Part shown: piece by piece, positions 26,882-38,463 of the stretch
Layout of the letters: each line of letters begins with the position of its first letter
How positions within the stretch are numbered: the stretch's first letter is position 1
Origin: an uncultured Acidimicrobiaceae bacterium
GTDB taxonomy: Bacteria > Actinomycetota > Acidimicrobiia > Spongiisociales > UBA5794
Reading direction: 5' to 3'
Assembly: GCA_947258985.1 (NCBI GenBank)
Contig: CAMYKI010000006.1
Location: 1 to 59,516 of the forward strand
Length of the DNA stretch: 59,516 nucleotides
Made by a program: the position numbers and the translations under genes
Notes under the pieces: model-generated
What the model was told of the DNA's origin: nothing
The model's input: the letters and a program-made list of their open reading frames with translations, nothing else
The model's database searches: none

Positions 26882-27939
26882 CCGCTGACGAAGCCCGGGA
26901 TATCGAGATCGTCGTCATCGTTCCCATCACGTTCCGCGGGACGCGACGAGAATTCCGGGTATGACGGCCGGGACATTGTTCGCCTGTCGCGATCAAAACC
27001 TGCGGCAATGACAGTGACTTTCATCTCGCTCCCGAGGCCATCATCGACAACGGCTCCAAAAATGATGTTGGCGTCCGAGTCGCAGTGATCAGCAATGATG
27101 GTTGCTGCGGTCGAGATCTCGTGCAGCGTCATGTCCTCGGGTCCCGAGATCGACAGCAGAACGCCGCGAGCACCTTCCATGGACGTCTCGAGCAGCGGGG
27201 AGCTGATCGCCTTGTCGGCGGCTTGGCTGGCGCGGTTTTCTCCCGTAGACGACCCGATACCCATGACGGCAGAGCCGGCTTCGGTCATGACTGTCTTGAC
27301 ATCGGCGAAGTCGACATTGATCAAGCCGGGGGTGGTGATGAGATCCGTGATTCCGCGAACACCGCTCGACAGGACCAGATCGGCCATGCCGAACGCCTCT
27401 ATGACTCCGGTTCGCTCATCGGCGATCTCGAGAAGCCGCTCGTTTGGAATGATGATCAGGGTGTCGACGGCTTCCTTCAGCGACTGAATGCCCTGTTCGG
27501 CCTGCACGGATCGGCGTCTGCCTTCGAACCCGAATGGGCGAGTGACGACACCTACGGTGAGCGCCCCGATCTCCCGGGCCACCTCTGCAACGATTGGTGC
27601 CCCGCCGGTTCCCGTCCCTCCGCCTTCGCCGGCGGTGATGAAAACCATGTCCGATCCTATGAGGGCGTCTTCGATTTCCTCACGATGCTCTTCGGCTGAC
27701 TGACGTCCCACATCCGGATCGGCGCCGGCTCCGAGGCCGCGCGTCGAATCTCGACCGATGTCGAGTTTCACATCCGCATCGGACATCAGCAAAGCCTGAG
27801 CGTCCGTGTTGATTGCGATAAATTCGACGCCGCGTATCCCGGCATCGATCATGCGGTTGACGGCATTTACGCCGCCACCGCCCACGCCGACGACCTTGAT
27901 CACGGCGAGGTAATTCTGGGGGCTGCTTCCTTCGGTCAC
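26878..27939 (-). CDS. ftsZ: Cell-division tubulin FtsZ
   Basis: About 353 residues. The GTP-binding signature GGGTGTG is at 106-112, and the T7 synergy loop region is around [12 protein letters not shown] short variable linker leads to the C-terminal peptide [12 protein letters not shown], which binds SepF and other partners. GTG at 27939 is preferred because AGGAG lies eight bases away; a GTG at 27948 would add three residues but touches that site. The linker is very short (about 30 residues) compared with those of many actinobacteria. It follows ftsQ by 28 bases and overlaps yfiH. Confidence 0.96.
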   Translation of the reverse strand: MTEGSSPQNYLAVIKVVGVGGGGVNAVNRMIDAGIRGVEFIAINTDAQALLMSDADVKLDIGRDSTRGLGAGADPDVGRQSAEEHREEIEDALIGSDMVFITAGEGGGTGTGGAPIVAEVAREIGALTVGVVTRPFGFEGRRRSVQAEQGIQSLKEAVDTLIIIPNERLLEIADERTGVIEAFGMADLVLSSGVRGITDLITTPGLINVDFADVKTVMTEAGSAVMGIGSSTGENRASQAADKAISSPLLETSMEGARGVLLSISGPEDMTLHEISTAATIIADHCDSDANIIFGAVVDDGLGSEMKVTVIAAGFDRDRRTMSRPSYPEFSSRPAERDGNDDDDLDIPGFVSG

Positions 27940-27967
27940 CTTCTCCACTCCTGTCTCAACCTGAACC

Positions 27968-28765
27968 TTAGCTCGATACCGTTGTTTCGGTAGCTACTTC
28001 CGGCGAAGTCTCAACCAATGGTTGAGGGTTGGAAACAGCCGGTCGCAGCGGAGAGAGCAAGCTGATGTGCGCCCCATCGGGTACACCTTCTTCGAGCAAC
28101 ACGGCAAGCGTTACGGCTTTCTGGACCATGTCGGTGGCGCTACCGAGGGCAACCGTATGGCCGGCAACGGCAGCCTCCAACACTTGATCGTCGACTTCGA
28201 CGACCAGATCCGTCTTCAGTTCTACCGGTAGAGCCGCGACGAATTCGAGGGCGCCCAGCACCAACGGATCGTCGATCTTCTGCCCGGGAACAACTGCGCC
28301 CACGTCAACGTCGATGACCGGTTCGACCAGGTCCTCGCCAACGGCGAGTACGGCGCCCTGACCGGAGCTGACCAGCCAGCTATCGCCTGCCGTGACTCTG
28401 GCGATCGGGATGTATTCGACGACGGTCACTTCGACCGATCGGGGCCAGACCACTCTCACCTGGGCAGCGGCGACCCACGGATCTGTCAGGAGCCTTTCCT
28501 CTACGCGACCCGCCCTTACCGAGACGATCGAAACGCCTTCCTCGACACCGGCTTCCTCCAACAACGAGAGTACCGGGGCCCTGACATCACCCTCCACGGA
28601 GATGGCATCGACCGAAAACCACGAAGACTGGAAGACGGCAACGACGATCCCGCCGCTGATCGCCAGTATCAGCAGCCCCACCAACCAACGGAGCCTGCGG
28701 CGGGCGCTCGCCTCTTGAACCTGACGTCGGCGCCGGGCCAACCGGGGGTCGATGTCGGCACTCAT
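27968..28765 (-). CDS. ftsQ: Cell-division protein FtsQ
   Basis: This 265-residue single-pass protein has a basic cytoplasmic tail ([18 protein letters not shown]), a membrane helix at about 27-47 and a POTRA domain from about 50 ([16 protein letters not shown]). FtsQ links the FtsL/FtsB pair to later division proteins outside the membrane. The C-terminal tail is threonine- and proline-rich. The ATG overlaps the murB stop in ATGA. Confidence 0.93.
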   Translation of the reverse strand: MSADIDPRLARRRRQVQEASARRRLRWLVGLLILAISGGIVVAVFQSSWFSVDAISVEGDVRAPVLSLLEEAGVEEGVSIVSVRAGRVEERLLTDPWVAAAQVRVVWPRSVEVTVVEYIPIARVTAGDSWLVSSGQGAVLAVGEDLVEPVIDVDVGAVVPGQKIDDPLVLGALEFVAALPVELKTDLVVEVDDQVLEAAVAGHTVALGSATDMVQKAVTLAVLLEEGVPDGAHISLLSPLRPAVSNPQPLVETSPEVATETTVSS

Positions 28766-29673
28766 GCCGGTCCATCGAACTTTCCAACGAACCTGATTTC
28801 AGGACGTAGCTCGATTCCGGTTTGGGCCTTCACCCTGGCCCCGACCTCGCCAACCAACTCATAGACGTCCTGAGCAGTCGCGTCGCCTTCTGCGACGAAG
28901 AAGTTGGCGTGACGTTCTGAGACCCGCACGCCGCCGCACCGATACCCCTTCAACCCGGCTGCATCGATGATGCGTCCGGCGGCGTCACCAGGTGGGTTCT
29001 TGAAGACGCTCCCCGCGTTGAGCGTCCCTCCGGGCTGATGGGCGCGGCGCCATGCGGTGATTTCCCGCATGAGACGTTCTCCATCCGGTTGGGGCCGCTC
29101 TATCGAGCGGAATCTGGCAGAAACGACTATCTCGTGTTCGCTGATGCGGCTATGCCGGTACGAGAGATCGAGCCCGCCGGGATCATCGACTTGGGTCGCT
29201 CTCGTGTCGGTGTCGATGATCGTGGCGTCGATCAGCCACTCGGCCGTGTCGGAGCCGTGACCACCGGCGTTCATCGCTACTGCACCGCCGACGGATCCCG
29301 GGATGCCGACGTAGAATTCGAGTCCTCCCCGGCCCGAGGAGGCGCAGTGCCTGGCCAGCTGCGGCAATGACACTCCTCCCCCCGCCGTGACGATTCCTCC
29401 GTCGATGGCAACGGAGTTGAACTCCCCGGTGAGGTGAACGACCAAGCCGGGGAAGCCGGAATCGGAAACCACGATGTTGGAGCCTCTGCCGAGAACGAGC
29501 AGCGGAGGCCGCTCCGGTTCGGCGAGCCGTGCGTCGAGAACCGCCGCAAGATCGGCGTGGGTGGCCACGTCTGCGTACCAGGCCGCCGAGCCGCCAAACT
29601 TGTAGGTGGTCGCACCGGAGAAGTTGTGGTCTCTCCGGATGAGGCCCGATGAGACCAGGTCGGTCAATCTCAC
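28762..29673 (-). CDS. murB: UDP-N-acetylenolpyruvoylglucosamine reductase
   Basis: At 303 residues this is the shorter type of MurB. It uses FAD and NADPH to make UDP-MurNAc. FAD-binding segments are LGRGSNIVVSDSGF and GIPGSVGGAVAMNAGGHG. The catalytic set is visible as the arginine in LSYRHSR, the serine in NAGSVFKNP and the glutamate in LRPEIRF. The GTG start overlaps the murC stop in GTGA. Confidence 0.95.
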   Translation of the reverse strand: MRLTDLVSSGLIRRDHNFSGATTYKFGGSAAWYADVATHADLAAVLDARLAEPERPPLLVLGRGSNIVVSDSGFPGLVVHLTGEFNSVAIDGGIVTAGGGVSLPQLARHCASSGRGGLEFYVGIPGSVGGAVAMNAGGHGSDTAEWLIDATIIDTDTRATQVDDPGGLDLSYRHSRISEHEIVVSARFRSIERPQPDGERLMREITAWRRAHQPGGTLNAGSVFKNPPGDAAGRIIDAAGLKGYRCGGVRVSERHANFFVAEGDATAQDVYELVGEVGARVKAQTGIELRPEIRFVGKFDGPA

Positions 29674-31043
29674 GGCTGATCACCGAGAGCGGTGGCGATA
29701 TCGTCGGCGATGCTGTTCACGTCACCGGCGCCCAATAGCAGTACGACGTCGCCTTCCGTGAGCTCGGGAACGATGGTCGGGGCAACCGAACGGATCGACG
29801 GCAGGTAGCGAACGTCTCCACCGGCGGCGCTGACGGCCTCGGCGACGAGCCTTCCGGTGACCCCCGGCTGCGGTGCTTCGCCTGCCGAATAGACGTCCGT
29901 CACGATTACCTTGTCCGCTTCAGCAAGGGGGGCTCCGAAGGCCGGGCCCAAATTGGCCGTCCTCGTGTACCGGTGCGGCTGGAACACTGCCCAGACCCGG
30001 CGCCAACCACCGAGCCTGCCGGCGCTGATCGTGGCACCGACTTCCGTCGGATGGTGGGCGTAGTCGTCGACGACGGTGATGCCACCGATGCGCACGCGTG
30101 TCTCGAACCGCCGCCGCACGCCGGCGAAGTCGCCTATTCCCGCGGCAGCCGCTCTCGGGTCGTAACCGAGTTCAGCGAGGAATGCGATGGCCCCGGCGGC
30201 ATCGAGAGCAATATGTACCCCCGGTCGGGGAACTCGCACCATGGTTGTGGAACCGCGACCCGCTAAGAGAAAGCTGACGTCGCCGATCCCGTGCTCGAGA
30301 TCCGTGACCTGCCACGTCGACCCCGGGTTTCTCCCGTAGGTGATCACGTCGGCGCGCTGCGCCAGCCGCTGGATCCCTGGATCGTCTATGCAGCCGAGAA
30401 CGGGTCCGTCGGTTCTATTGGCCACCAGGGCGAATGCCTCTTCGAGTTCAGCGACCGTCCCGTAATAATCGAGATGGTCGGCCTCGATGTTGGTCACGAT
30501 GAGACCGTTGAGATGCAGGTGGCGGAACGTTCCGAACGCTTCGTCGGCTTCGAGCACGAATACTTCACGGTTGCCCAGATGAGCGAACGTGTTCTGCCCG
30601 ACAAGCTCGCCGCCGACCAGAAATGATGGGTCGGCACCAACGCCATTCATACCGGCAACTACGAGGCCCGTTGTTGTCGTCTTTCCATGGGTGCCGGTGA
30701 TTCCCAGGCCAGGCATGATCGCAGTGAGGGCATCGAGAAGAGCCGGACGCTCCCAAACCACTGCTCCGTACTCAGCCGCGGCCACCAGTTCGGGATCCCT
30801 GGCGGGCACCGCCGAAGAAGCCACAACCAGTTCCGGCTCCTTCATCCGCTCTGGTCGATGGCCGATCCACGTCTCGATTCCGGCGTCCTCGAGGGCATCC
30901 AGCACCCTGCCCGGTTTGAGATCGGATCCGGTCACCTCGTAGCCGAGACCGGCGAGTATCTTGGCCAAGCCGCTCATCCCCGAGCCGCCCACCCCGACCA
31001 TGTGAACGCGTTTGAACGCCTCTATCGAATGAGTGTTACGCAT
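29670..31043 (-). CDS. murC: UDP-N-acetylmuramate--L-alanine ligase
   Basis: The 457-residue Mur ligase adds L-alanine to UDP-MurNAc. HMVGVGGSGMSGLAKIL is the N-terminal UDP-binding loop, GITGTHGKTTT is the ATP loop and DDYAHHPTE marks the C-terminal domain. ATG at 31043 has GGAGG in front of it and overlaps the end of murG by 8 bases. Confidence 0.95.
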   Translation of the reverse strand: MRNTHSIEAFKRVHMVGVGGSGMSGLAKILAGLGYEVTGSDLKPGRVLDALEDAGIETWIGHRPERMKEPELVVASSAVPARDPELVAAAEYGAVVWERPALLDALTAIMPGLGITGTHGKTTTTGLVVAGMNGVGADPSFLVGGELVGQNTFAHLGNREVFVLEADEAFGTFRHLHLNGLIVTNIEADHLDYYGTVAELEEAFALVANRTDGPVLGCIDDPGIQRLAQRADVITYGRNPGSTWQVTDLEHGIGDVSFLLAGRGSTTMVRVPRPGVHIALDAAGAIAFLAELGYDPRAAAAGIGDFAGVRRRFETRVRIGGITVVDDYAHHPTEVGATISAGRLGGWRRVWAVFQPHRYTRTANLGPAFGAPLAEADKVIVTDVYSAGEAPQPGVTGRLVAEAVSAAGGDVRYLPSIRSVAPTIVPELTEGDVVLLLGAGDVNSIADDIATALGDQP

Positions 31044-32118
31044 GCGCCGCCTCCAGCATTGCGTCGGCAATCACACGCGCGGCCGCAGGCTTGCCGTGAG
31101 TGGACATCACCGTCGCCATCGCCTCACGCCGCACCCGATCGACGATGAGCTGGTCGATGACTATCGGTACCTGATCGATCTGGCTCTGCTCCACCTGTAC
31201 TAGTCCTCCTGCGGCCTCCAACTCCATGGCGTTTGCCGACTGGTTGGTGCCGAGGCCCAATGGAACCACAACGGCGGGAGTACCGGTGGCGGCCAGTTCG
31301 TTGATCGTCATGGCCCCGGCCCTCGACAGCACTAGATCCGACGCCGCGTAGAACATCTCCATCTGGTCCTCGAATGGGACCGGGAACCACGGGAGCGCCG
31401 ATTGCGCCGCCGTCTTCTTGATCTCCTCGTAGTGGGGCCGCCCCGTCAAGTGGACGATCGCAAGATGATCCGGATCAACCGCCATGGCCAGAGCCGTCGT
31501 TACGTCGTTGAGCACCTTGGCGCCGAGGCTGCCCCCAAGTACCCCGAGCACGGGGAGGCCGGAGGGAACTCCGTATCTCTCCCTGGCGGCCGGTCGCAGT
31601 TTTTCCCTGTCGAAGCTCGAAAAGATCGGACGAAGCGGGTTGCCGGTCAGTTCGGCGTTCTTGAGCTGGTTGCGCGCTGCCGCAAACCCGGCGAATACTC
31701 GTTCGGCGCGGCGGGCCACAAACCGGTTGGCCAGACCGGCCATGGCATTCTGCTCCTGGACGAAGAGATGGGCGCCAACTTTCTGGGCCGCCATTGCCGC
31801 GGGAACCGACACGTAACCGCCAAAAACGATGCATACCTTCGTGCCGCGTCGCTCCATCTCCTCGGTCATTTCGCCGCGTGCTTTGGCGACGACCTTTGGT
31901 ATCCCCAGATTCTGTAGCGAGAAGGACCTTTTCAGCCCGCGCAAGTCCACCGCGACAAATTCGTACCCTGCGTCGGGCACTGTCTTCGCTTCCATGCGGT
32001 CGCCGCCGAAGAAGACGATCTCGCTTTTCGGGACGCCGGCGGCTACGAGGGTGTCGGCGACGGCAAGCGCCGGGAACACGTGGCCGCCGGTCCCGGCAGC
32101 GGCGAATGCGTAAGTCAC
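31036..32118 (-). CDS. murG: Lipid II synthase (GlcNAc transferase MurG)
   Basis: The 360-residue GT28 glycosyltransferase adds GlcNAc to lipid I on the inner face of the membrane. AAGTGGHVFPALA is the N-terminal glycine loop. VFGGYVSVPAAMAA and QEQNAMAGLANR form the acceptor side, and GGSLGAKVLND with SRAGAMTINELAATGTP forms the donor side. The GTG start overlaps the ftsW stop in GTGA. Confidence 0.95.
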   Translation of the reverse strand: MTYAFAAAGTGGHVFPALAVADTLVAAGVPKSEIVFFGGDRMEAKTVPDAGYEFVAVDLRGLKRSFSLQNLGIPKVVAKARGEMTEEMERRGTKVCIVFGGYVSVPAAMAAQKVGAHLFVQEQNAMAGLANRFVARRAERVFAGFAAARNQLKNAELTGNPLRPIFSSFDREKLRPAARERYGVPSGLPVLGVLGGSLGAKVLNDVTTALAMAVDPDHLAIVHLTGRPHYEEIKKTAAQSALPWFPVPFEDQMEMFYAASDLVLSRAGAMTINELAATGTPAVVVPLGLGTNQSANAMELEAAGGLVQVEQSQIDQVPIVIDQLIVDRVRREAMATVMSTHGKPAAARVIADAMLEAAHA

Positions 32119-33296
32119 CTTGCTGCTCCCCTCTCTGGACCGCTGGAACGCTTCGCCGATATCCGGGCGATATTGATGAGCACTCCGACGGCGAAGAGGT
32201 TTGCCATCATTGCGCTTCCACCTGCGGAAACGAACGGCAGGGGAACGCCGGTGATGGGAAGCACCTTGACCACACCGCCCACGTTGACCAGAGCCTGGAA
32301 AGTGAGCCAGGCCACGATTCCGATGGCCATCAGCCGACCGAAGGAGTCTCTACAGCGCAGGGCGATCGTCGCGCCAACTGCGGCAAGCACCATGAAGAGA
32401 GCGATAACTGCGAGCGAGCCGGCGAGTCCCGTCTCCTCACCGATGATGGAGAAGATGAAGTCGCTATGAGCGTTGGGAAGGAATGACCATCGAGCCCGGC
32501 TTGCTCCCAGGCCGACACCAAACCATCCCCCAGTACCGAGAGCTACCAGGCTTTGGTGGGCGTGGTAGCCGTCGCCGAGTACGTCGGGGTTCTCGCTCAG
32601 GAAACTGGTCACCCGCTCCAATCTGTAGGGGGCGGCGACCGCAAGCATGCCGCCGAAGGCGGCGCCGGCGAGGCCGACACCAATGACGTGGAACATCCTG
32701 GCCGACGAGGCGAACAGAATCGTCAACGCGGTAGCGGCGATGAGCGCCGTCGTCCCAAAGTCCGGCTGCATCATCAGGGGCAAGCCGACAGCGGCCAGCA
32801 CGGTCGCCACCGGTACAAAGACGTGCCAGAAGGTATCGAGGTACTCGGCCTTTCTGGCCAGAATCATTGCCAGCATCACGATGGCGGCGAATTTGGCGAA
32901 CTCCGAAGCCTGGATCGTCACCGGTCCGAGCACGATCCACCGCTGCGCACCTCCGCGCACCTCACCGATTGCCAGGGTGGCCACCAGGCCGACGAGAGCT
33001 AGTCCAAAAATGGGTATCGCTGCTTTCCGGTACCAGTCGTAGGGGATTCTGGCCCCCACGATCAGGCATAGGACGCCGATGATGGCGAACAGGACCTGCC
33101 TCTTGAAGTAGTAGAGGTTGTCTGTGTAACCCTCGCGAATTGCCAAAACCGACGATGCGGAGAGCAATGCCCCGAGACCGATGATCAGGAGCACGACCAC
33201 CGGGAGCAGGAGCAACACTGCGATTCTGCCGGACCGAGGTTCGCGCCGCGCCGCAAAGGAGCGCGCCTGGGTGATCGGAGTGACCCTACTTGCCAT
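32115..33296 (-). CDS. ftsW: FtsW, SEDS peptidoglycan polymerase of the divisome
   Basis: This 393-residue SEDS protein has about ten membrane helices and polymerises lipid II together with FtsI. The catalytic aspartate D179 is in MQPDFGTT. Conserved segments include GGAQRWIVLGPVTIQASEFAK and GVPLPFVSAGGSAMMANL. The cytoplasmic N-terminus is basic. The ATG overlaps the end of murD by 11 bases. Confidence 0.94.
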   Translation of the reverse strand: MASRVTPITQARSFAARREPRSGRIAVLLLLPVVVLLIIGLGALLSASSVLAIREGYTDNLYYFKRQVLFAIIGVLCLIVGARIPYDWYRKAAIPIFGLALVGLVATLAIGEVRGGAQRWIVLGPVTIQASEFAKFAAIVMLAMILARKAEYLDTFWHVFVPVATVLAAVGLPLMMQPDFGTTALIAATALTILFASSARMFHVIGVGLAGAAFGGMLAVAAPYRLERVTSFLSENPDVLGDGYHAHQSLVALGTGGWFGVGLGASRARWSFLPNAHSDFIFSIIGEETGLAGSLAVIALFMVLAAVGATIALRCRDSFGRLMAIGIVAWLTFQALVNVGGVVKVLPITGVPLPFVSAGGSAMMANLFAVGVLINIARISAKRSSGPERGAAR

Positions 33297-34578
33297 TGGC
33301 TTCCCCCTTCAGCCTGCGCACGGAACGTACAAACTCTTCGCCCCGCACCGCATAGGATTCGAACATGTCGAAGCTGGCGCAACCCGGTGCCAGGAGGACG
33401 GTGTCTCCGGGACGCGCCAATTCGTCGGCAATGGCAACCGCGTCATCCAGGCCGCCGCCTCGACGGAAGCGGCCGGGGTCGGTCGCTTCCTCGAACTCGG
33501 CGGACGCCTCACCGATTCCGATGACCACCCGAACCGTCGGGCCCTCGACTATCGGACCTAGATCGAGACCTTTGTTGCGGCCTCCAGCTATCAGCACCAC
33601 AGACTCGAAGGCGGCAACCGAGGCGAGCGCGGCGTGCGGATTTGTGGCTTTTGAGTCGTTGACCCAGGTCACCCCGTTCCAGCGCCCCACCACAGACCTG
33701 CGGTGCATTCCCGGTGCGAAGTTTTCGACTGTGGTGGCAATGCCGTCGAGGGTCGCTCCAAGATGGCCGGCGATGGCAGCTGCCGCTACCAGATCCATGG
33801 TGTAGGCCTGGTCGAGATCCGGCCGCAGCATCTTCCCCGCCTCGACCACGAGTTCGCTGCCTTCGGGACCAAAGCCGCCGTCGGGAATTCGGCGCCCGCT
33901 GACCGGAATGCGGCGCGCTAGAGCCGGGGCGACGGCAGCGGTAGCACCGGCATCGTCGGCGTCGTACACGAGGATGTCTTCGGGAGTCTGGTTTTCGAAG
34001 ATTCGCTGCTTGGCTGCAACATACTCTTCCATACCGTCGTGCCAATCGAGGTGATCCGGGGCGATATTCAATATGGCCGCGGCCGCCGGGCGAAACTCGT
34101 CGATGAACCGAAGCTGAAAACTGGAAGCCTCGATCACGATCACGGATGGAGGGTCAAAAACGATATCGGACAACGCGGTTCCGATGTTTCCCGCGGCAAC
34201 CGCATCGACTCCAGAGGCGATCAGCATGTCGGCGGCAACAGATGTGACCGTGGTCTTGCCGTTGGTGCCGGTGACGGCCGCATAGCCGGCCTCGATACCC
34301 TGTACTGCGTATTCCATCTCGCTCACGAGAGGGATGCCGGCGGACATCACGTCGGGGATCGGACCGAAATGCTCGGGGAAACCGGGACTCGTCACGACCA
34401 GATCGACGTTCCGCAACGCATCCGGCTTCCAGTCGCCCGCCATGATGTCGGTCATGTGTTGCAGCGGTTTCACCGCGTCATCGCTGCGGTCGTATATCAC
34501 CACGTCATTGCCGCGCGCCTGGGCCAATCTGGCGGCGGCTCGTCCGCTGACGGCGGCTCCGAGGACAAGTACCTTCAC
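33286..34578 (-). CDS. murD: UDP-N-acetylmuramoyl-L-alanine--D-glutamate ligase
   Basis: The 430-residue ligase adds D-glutamate. The N-terminal Rossmann loop is VLGAAVSGRAAARLA, the ATP loop is VTGTNGKTT, and WVNDSKATNPHAALA marks the start of the C-terminal domain. The GTG start at 34578 has GGGGGAG upstream and overlaps the mraY stop in GTGA; a longer frame upstream is only mraY in another frame. Confidence 0.94.
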   Translation of the reverse strand: MKVLVLGAAVSGRAAARLAQARGNDVVIYDRSDDAVKPLQHMTDIMAGDWKPDALRNVDLVVTSPGFPEHFGPIPDVMSAGIPLVSEMEYAVQGIEAGYAAVTGTNGKTTVTSVAADMLIASGVDAVAAGNIGTALSDIVFDPPSVIVIEASSFQLRFIDEFRPAAAAILNIAPDHLDWHDGMEEYVAAKQRIFENQTPEDILVYDADDAGATAAVAPALARRIPVSGRRIPDGGFGPEGSELVVEAGKMLRPDLDQAYTMDLVAAAAIAGHLGATLDGIATTVENFAPGMHRRSVVGRWNGVTWVNDSKATNPHAALASVAAFESVVLIAGGRNKGLDLGPIVEGPTVRVVIGIGEASAEFEEATDPGRFRRGGGLDDAVAIADELARPGDTVLLAPGCASFDMFESYAVRGEEFVRSVRRLKGEANGK

Positions 34579-35636
34579 GGAAGCACTCCCCCGCTCGTTT
34601 CTCGGAGGAAGTCGCCGTAGAAGATGCCGACGCCGATTGCGACACCGAGTCCTGCCAGGATCCAGAATCTGATGATGATCGTGGTCTCCGGCCATCCCTT
34701 CATCTCGAAGTGATGGTGGATCGGCGCTATGAGAAAGATCCGCTTCCCCCACACCCGGAATGTGAAGACCTGGAGGATCACCGACATCGTGATCATCACA
34801 TAGAGACCGCCAAGCACAATCAGGAGCAGGTGAGTGTTGGTGAGTAGCGCCATGGCCGCCAGCGCACCGCCGATGGCCTGAGAGCCCACGTCACCCATGA
34901 AGATCTGGGCGGGAGCCGCGTTCCACCAGAGGAAACCCAGTGCTGCCCCAACGATGGCACCAGCAAGGATTGCAAGATCGAGGCCACCATCGACTTGATA
35001 GAAGGCCGGGTTGCGGGTCTGCCAAAAAGCAATGAGGACGAATGCTCCGAACACGAGCGCGGCACTGCCGGCTGCAAGACCGTCCAAACCGTCCGTGAGG
35101 TTCACCGCGTTTGCGGCCGCCGTCAGCATGAAAAGGACCAACAGCCCGTAGAACCATGGACCTAGCTCAATACCGATACCGCGGGTGAACGACAGCTCGG
35201 TGCTGGTGTCGAGAGCGATGGCGCCCCAGGCGAATAGCACTGCAACGGTGAGTTGGCCGAGGAATTTCCAGCGTTTTGACAGTCCCATGTTGCGTTTGCG
35301 AGCAAACTTGGTGTAGTCGTCGAGGAACCCGATTAGGCCCATGCCGACAAAGGCCATGAGCGCCAACCATCCCTGGCCGGCGAACTCTGTCACGCGCAGA
35401 TTGAACCCCTCACCGAACTCCCAGATGCGAACGTGGGAGAAGACATACCCCACCACTACCGCACCCATCATCACGATGCCACCCATTGTCGGCGTACCCC
35501 GCTTGTGGTGGTGGTCCTCGACCTCTTCCTGGATGAACTGGCCGATGTTGCGATCTCGCAGAATGCGGATAGCGATCGGGGTGGTGAAAAGGGTAATGAT
35601 GAAGGCGATTGCTGATGCAAGGAGGATCGATATCAC
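34575..35636 (-). CDS. mraY: Phospho-MurNAc-pentapeptide translocase (lipid I synthase)
   Basis: At 353 residues with ten membrane helices, MraY moves phospho-MurNAc-pentapeptide to undecaprenyl phosphate. Active-site residues are visible in LDDYTKFARKRN, NLTDGLDGLA, FMGDVGSQ and the HHHFE loop of PIHHHFEMKGW. The GTG start overlaps the murF stop in GTGA. Confidence 0.96.
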   Translation of the reverse strand: MISILLASAIAFIITLFTTPIAIRILRDRNIGQFIQEEVEDHHHKRGTPTMGGIVMMGAVVVGYVFSHVRIWEFGEGFNLRVTEFAGQGWLALMAFVGMGLIGFLDDYTKFARKRNMGLSKRWKFLGQLTVAVLFAWGAIALDTSTELSFTRGIGIELGPWFYGLLVLFMLTAAANAVNLTDGLDGLAAGSAALVFGAFVLIAFWQTRNPAFYQVDGGLDLAILAGAIVGAALGFLWWNAAPAQIFMGDVGSQAIGGALAAMALLTNTHLLLIVLGGLYVMITMSVILQVFTFRVWGKRIFLIAPIHHHFEMKGWPETTIIIRFWILAGLGVAIGVGIFYGDFLRETSGGVLP

Positions 35637-36957
35637 TGACGGGCCTCCTCTGCGAGCTGCAGCGCAAGCGTCTCCAGCCCAATGGCACGGGATGCCTTCA
35701 CGAGCACTACGTCGCCGTCGTCTGCGAGGCCACGCACGACTCTCCGCGCCGTGTCTTTGTCGGGAACGTTTCTCCCAATCGGCCCCGCCGCGGCGGCTAT
35801 CCCCGGTTCGTCTCCGACGGTGATGACCGCGATAAATCCGAGGTCTGCGGCGAGACGACCGATGCGCGCGTGCTCTCCGGCCTCGAGATGGCCAAGCTCG
35901 GCCATGGTCCCAAGGACGGCGATGTGTCTTCCGGGCATCCCGGCAACTGTTGTCATCGCTGCTTCCATCGAATCGGGGTTCGCGTTGTATGCATCATTGA
36001 CGACCGTGTATCGCCCGCAGTGGATTTCCATCCGCCAGGCGGACCCGGTCGCCTGCGTGATTCCGCCGACCACTGTCTGAAAGTCGACCCCAACCGCCAA
36101 CCCTGCGGCGGCGGCCGCGGCGGCGTTGAGGGCCTGATGTGCGCCGGCCACCCGCAGCTTCAGCCGGGCAGTCCCATCAGGGCTTTCCAGGAGGAACCCT
36201 GCGTGACCGCCGTCATCGACGGTGATGTCCGATACACGCACATCCGAGGTGGTTTCGGTGCCAAACAGCACCGTTTCGCCTTTGTGCGGGCGGCGCAAGC
36301 GCGGTTCGCCGGTTGGGAGCACCGCCGTCCCTGATTCGCGGAGGGCCTCCACGAGTTCGAACTTCGCATCGGCGAGCCCATCGGTGGTGCCGAAGGTCTC
36401 CAGATGCACGACGCCCAGATTGGTGACAACCGCGACGTCCGGTCGCACGGCGGGTATGAGGAACTCAATGTGGCCCCTCCCCCGGGAGCCCACTTCAGCA
36501 ACGAGGTAGGAAGCGTTTTCGGGTGTTCCCAGAACGGTCAGAGGAACCCCGATTTCGTTGTTGAACGATCGAGGTGACGCCCACGCCCCCGGTAGGGCCC
36601 CGGCAAGGAGGTCCTTGGTTGATGTCTTGCCGGTGCTACCTGTGATCGCAATGACCGGCACGTCGAGTTCATCACGACGAAGGGAGGCAAGGTCGCGCAA
36701 CGTAACGAGGGTGTCGGCCACCACGATGCGCGGGATGCCAACAACTCCGGGGTCGGAAGTGACGGCAGCGGCGGCTCCTGATTCGATGGCGGATCGGGCA
36801 AACTCGTTCCCATCGAAGTTCTCGCCGGACACGGCCACAAAAAGATCCCCCTGCCGTACATTCCGCGAATCCGTGGTCACGCCGGTGATGGGGACACCGG
36901 TGTCGTCGAAGGCTTCTAGCCCGAGACGTCTGGCGAGATCAGTAAGGAGAACGGGGG

Positions 36958-36961
<4 letters not shown>
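35633..36961 (-). CDS. murF: UDP-MurNAc-tripeptide--D-Ala-D-Ala ligase
   Basis: The 442-residue ligase attaches D-Ala-D-Ala to complete the pentapeptide. It has the ATP loop ITGSTGKTSTKD, the N-terminal DSRNVRQGDLFVAVSGENFDG block and VNDAYNANPDSM at the domain 2/3 junction. The ATG overlaps the murE stop in ATGA. Confidence 0.95.
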
Positions 36962-38452
<1,491 letters not shown>

Positions 38453-38463
<11 letters not shown>
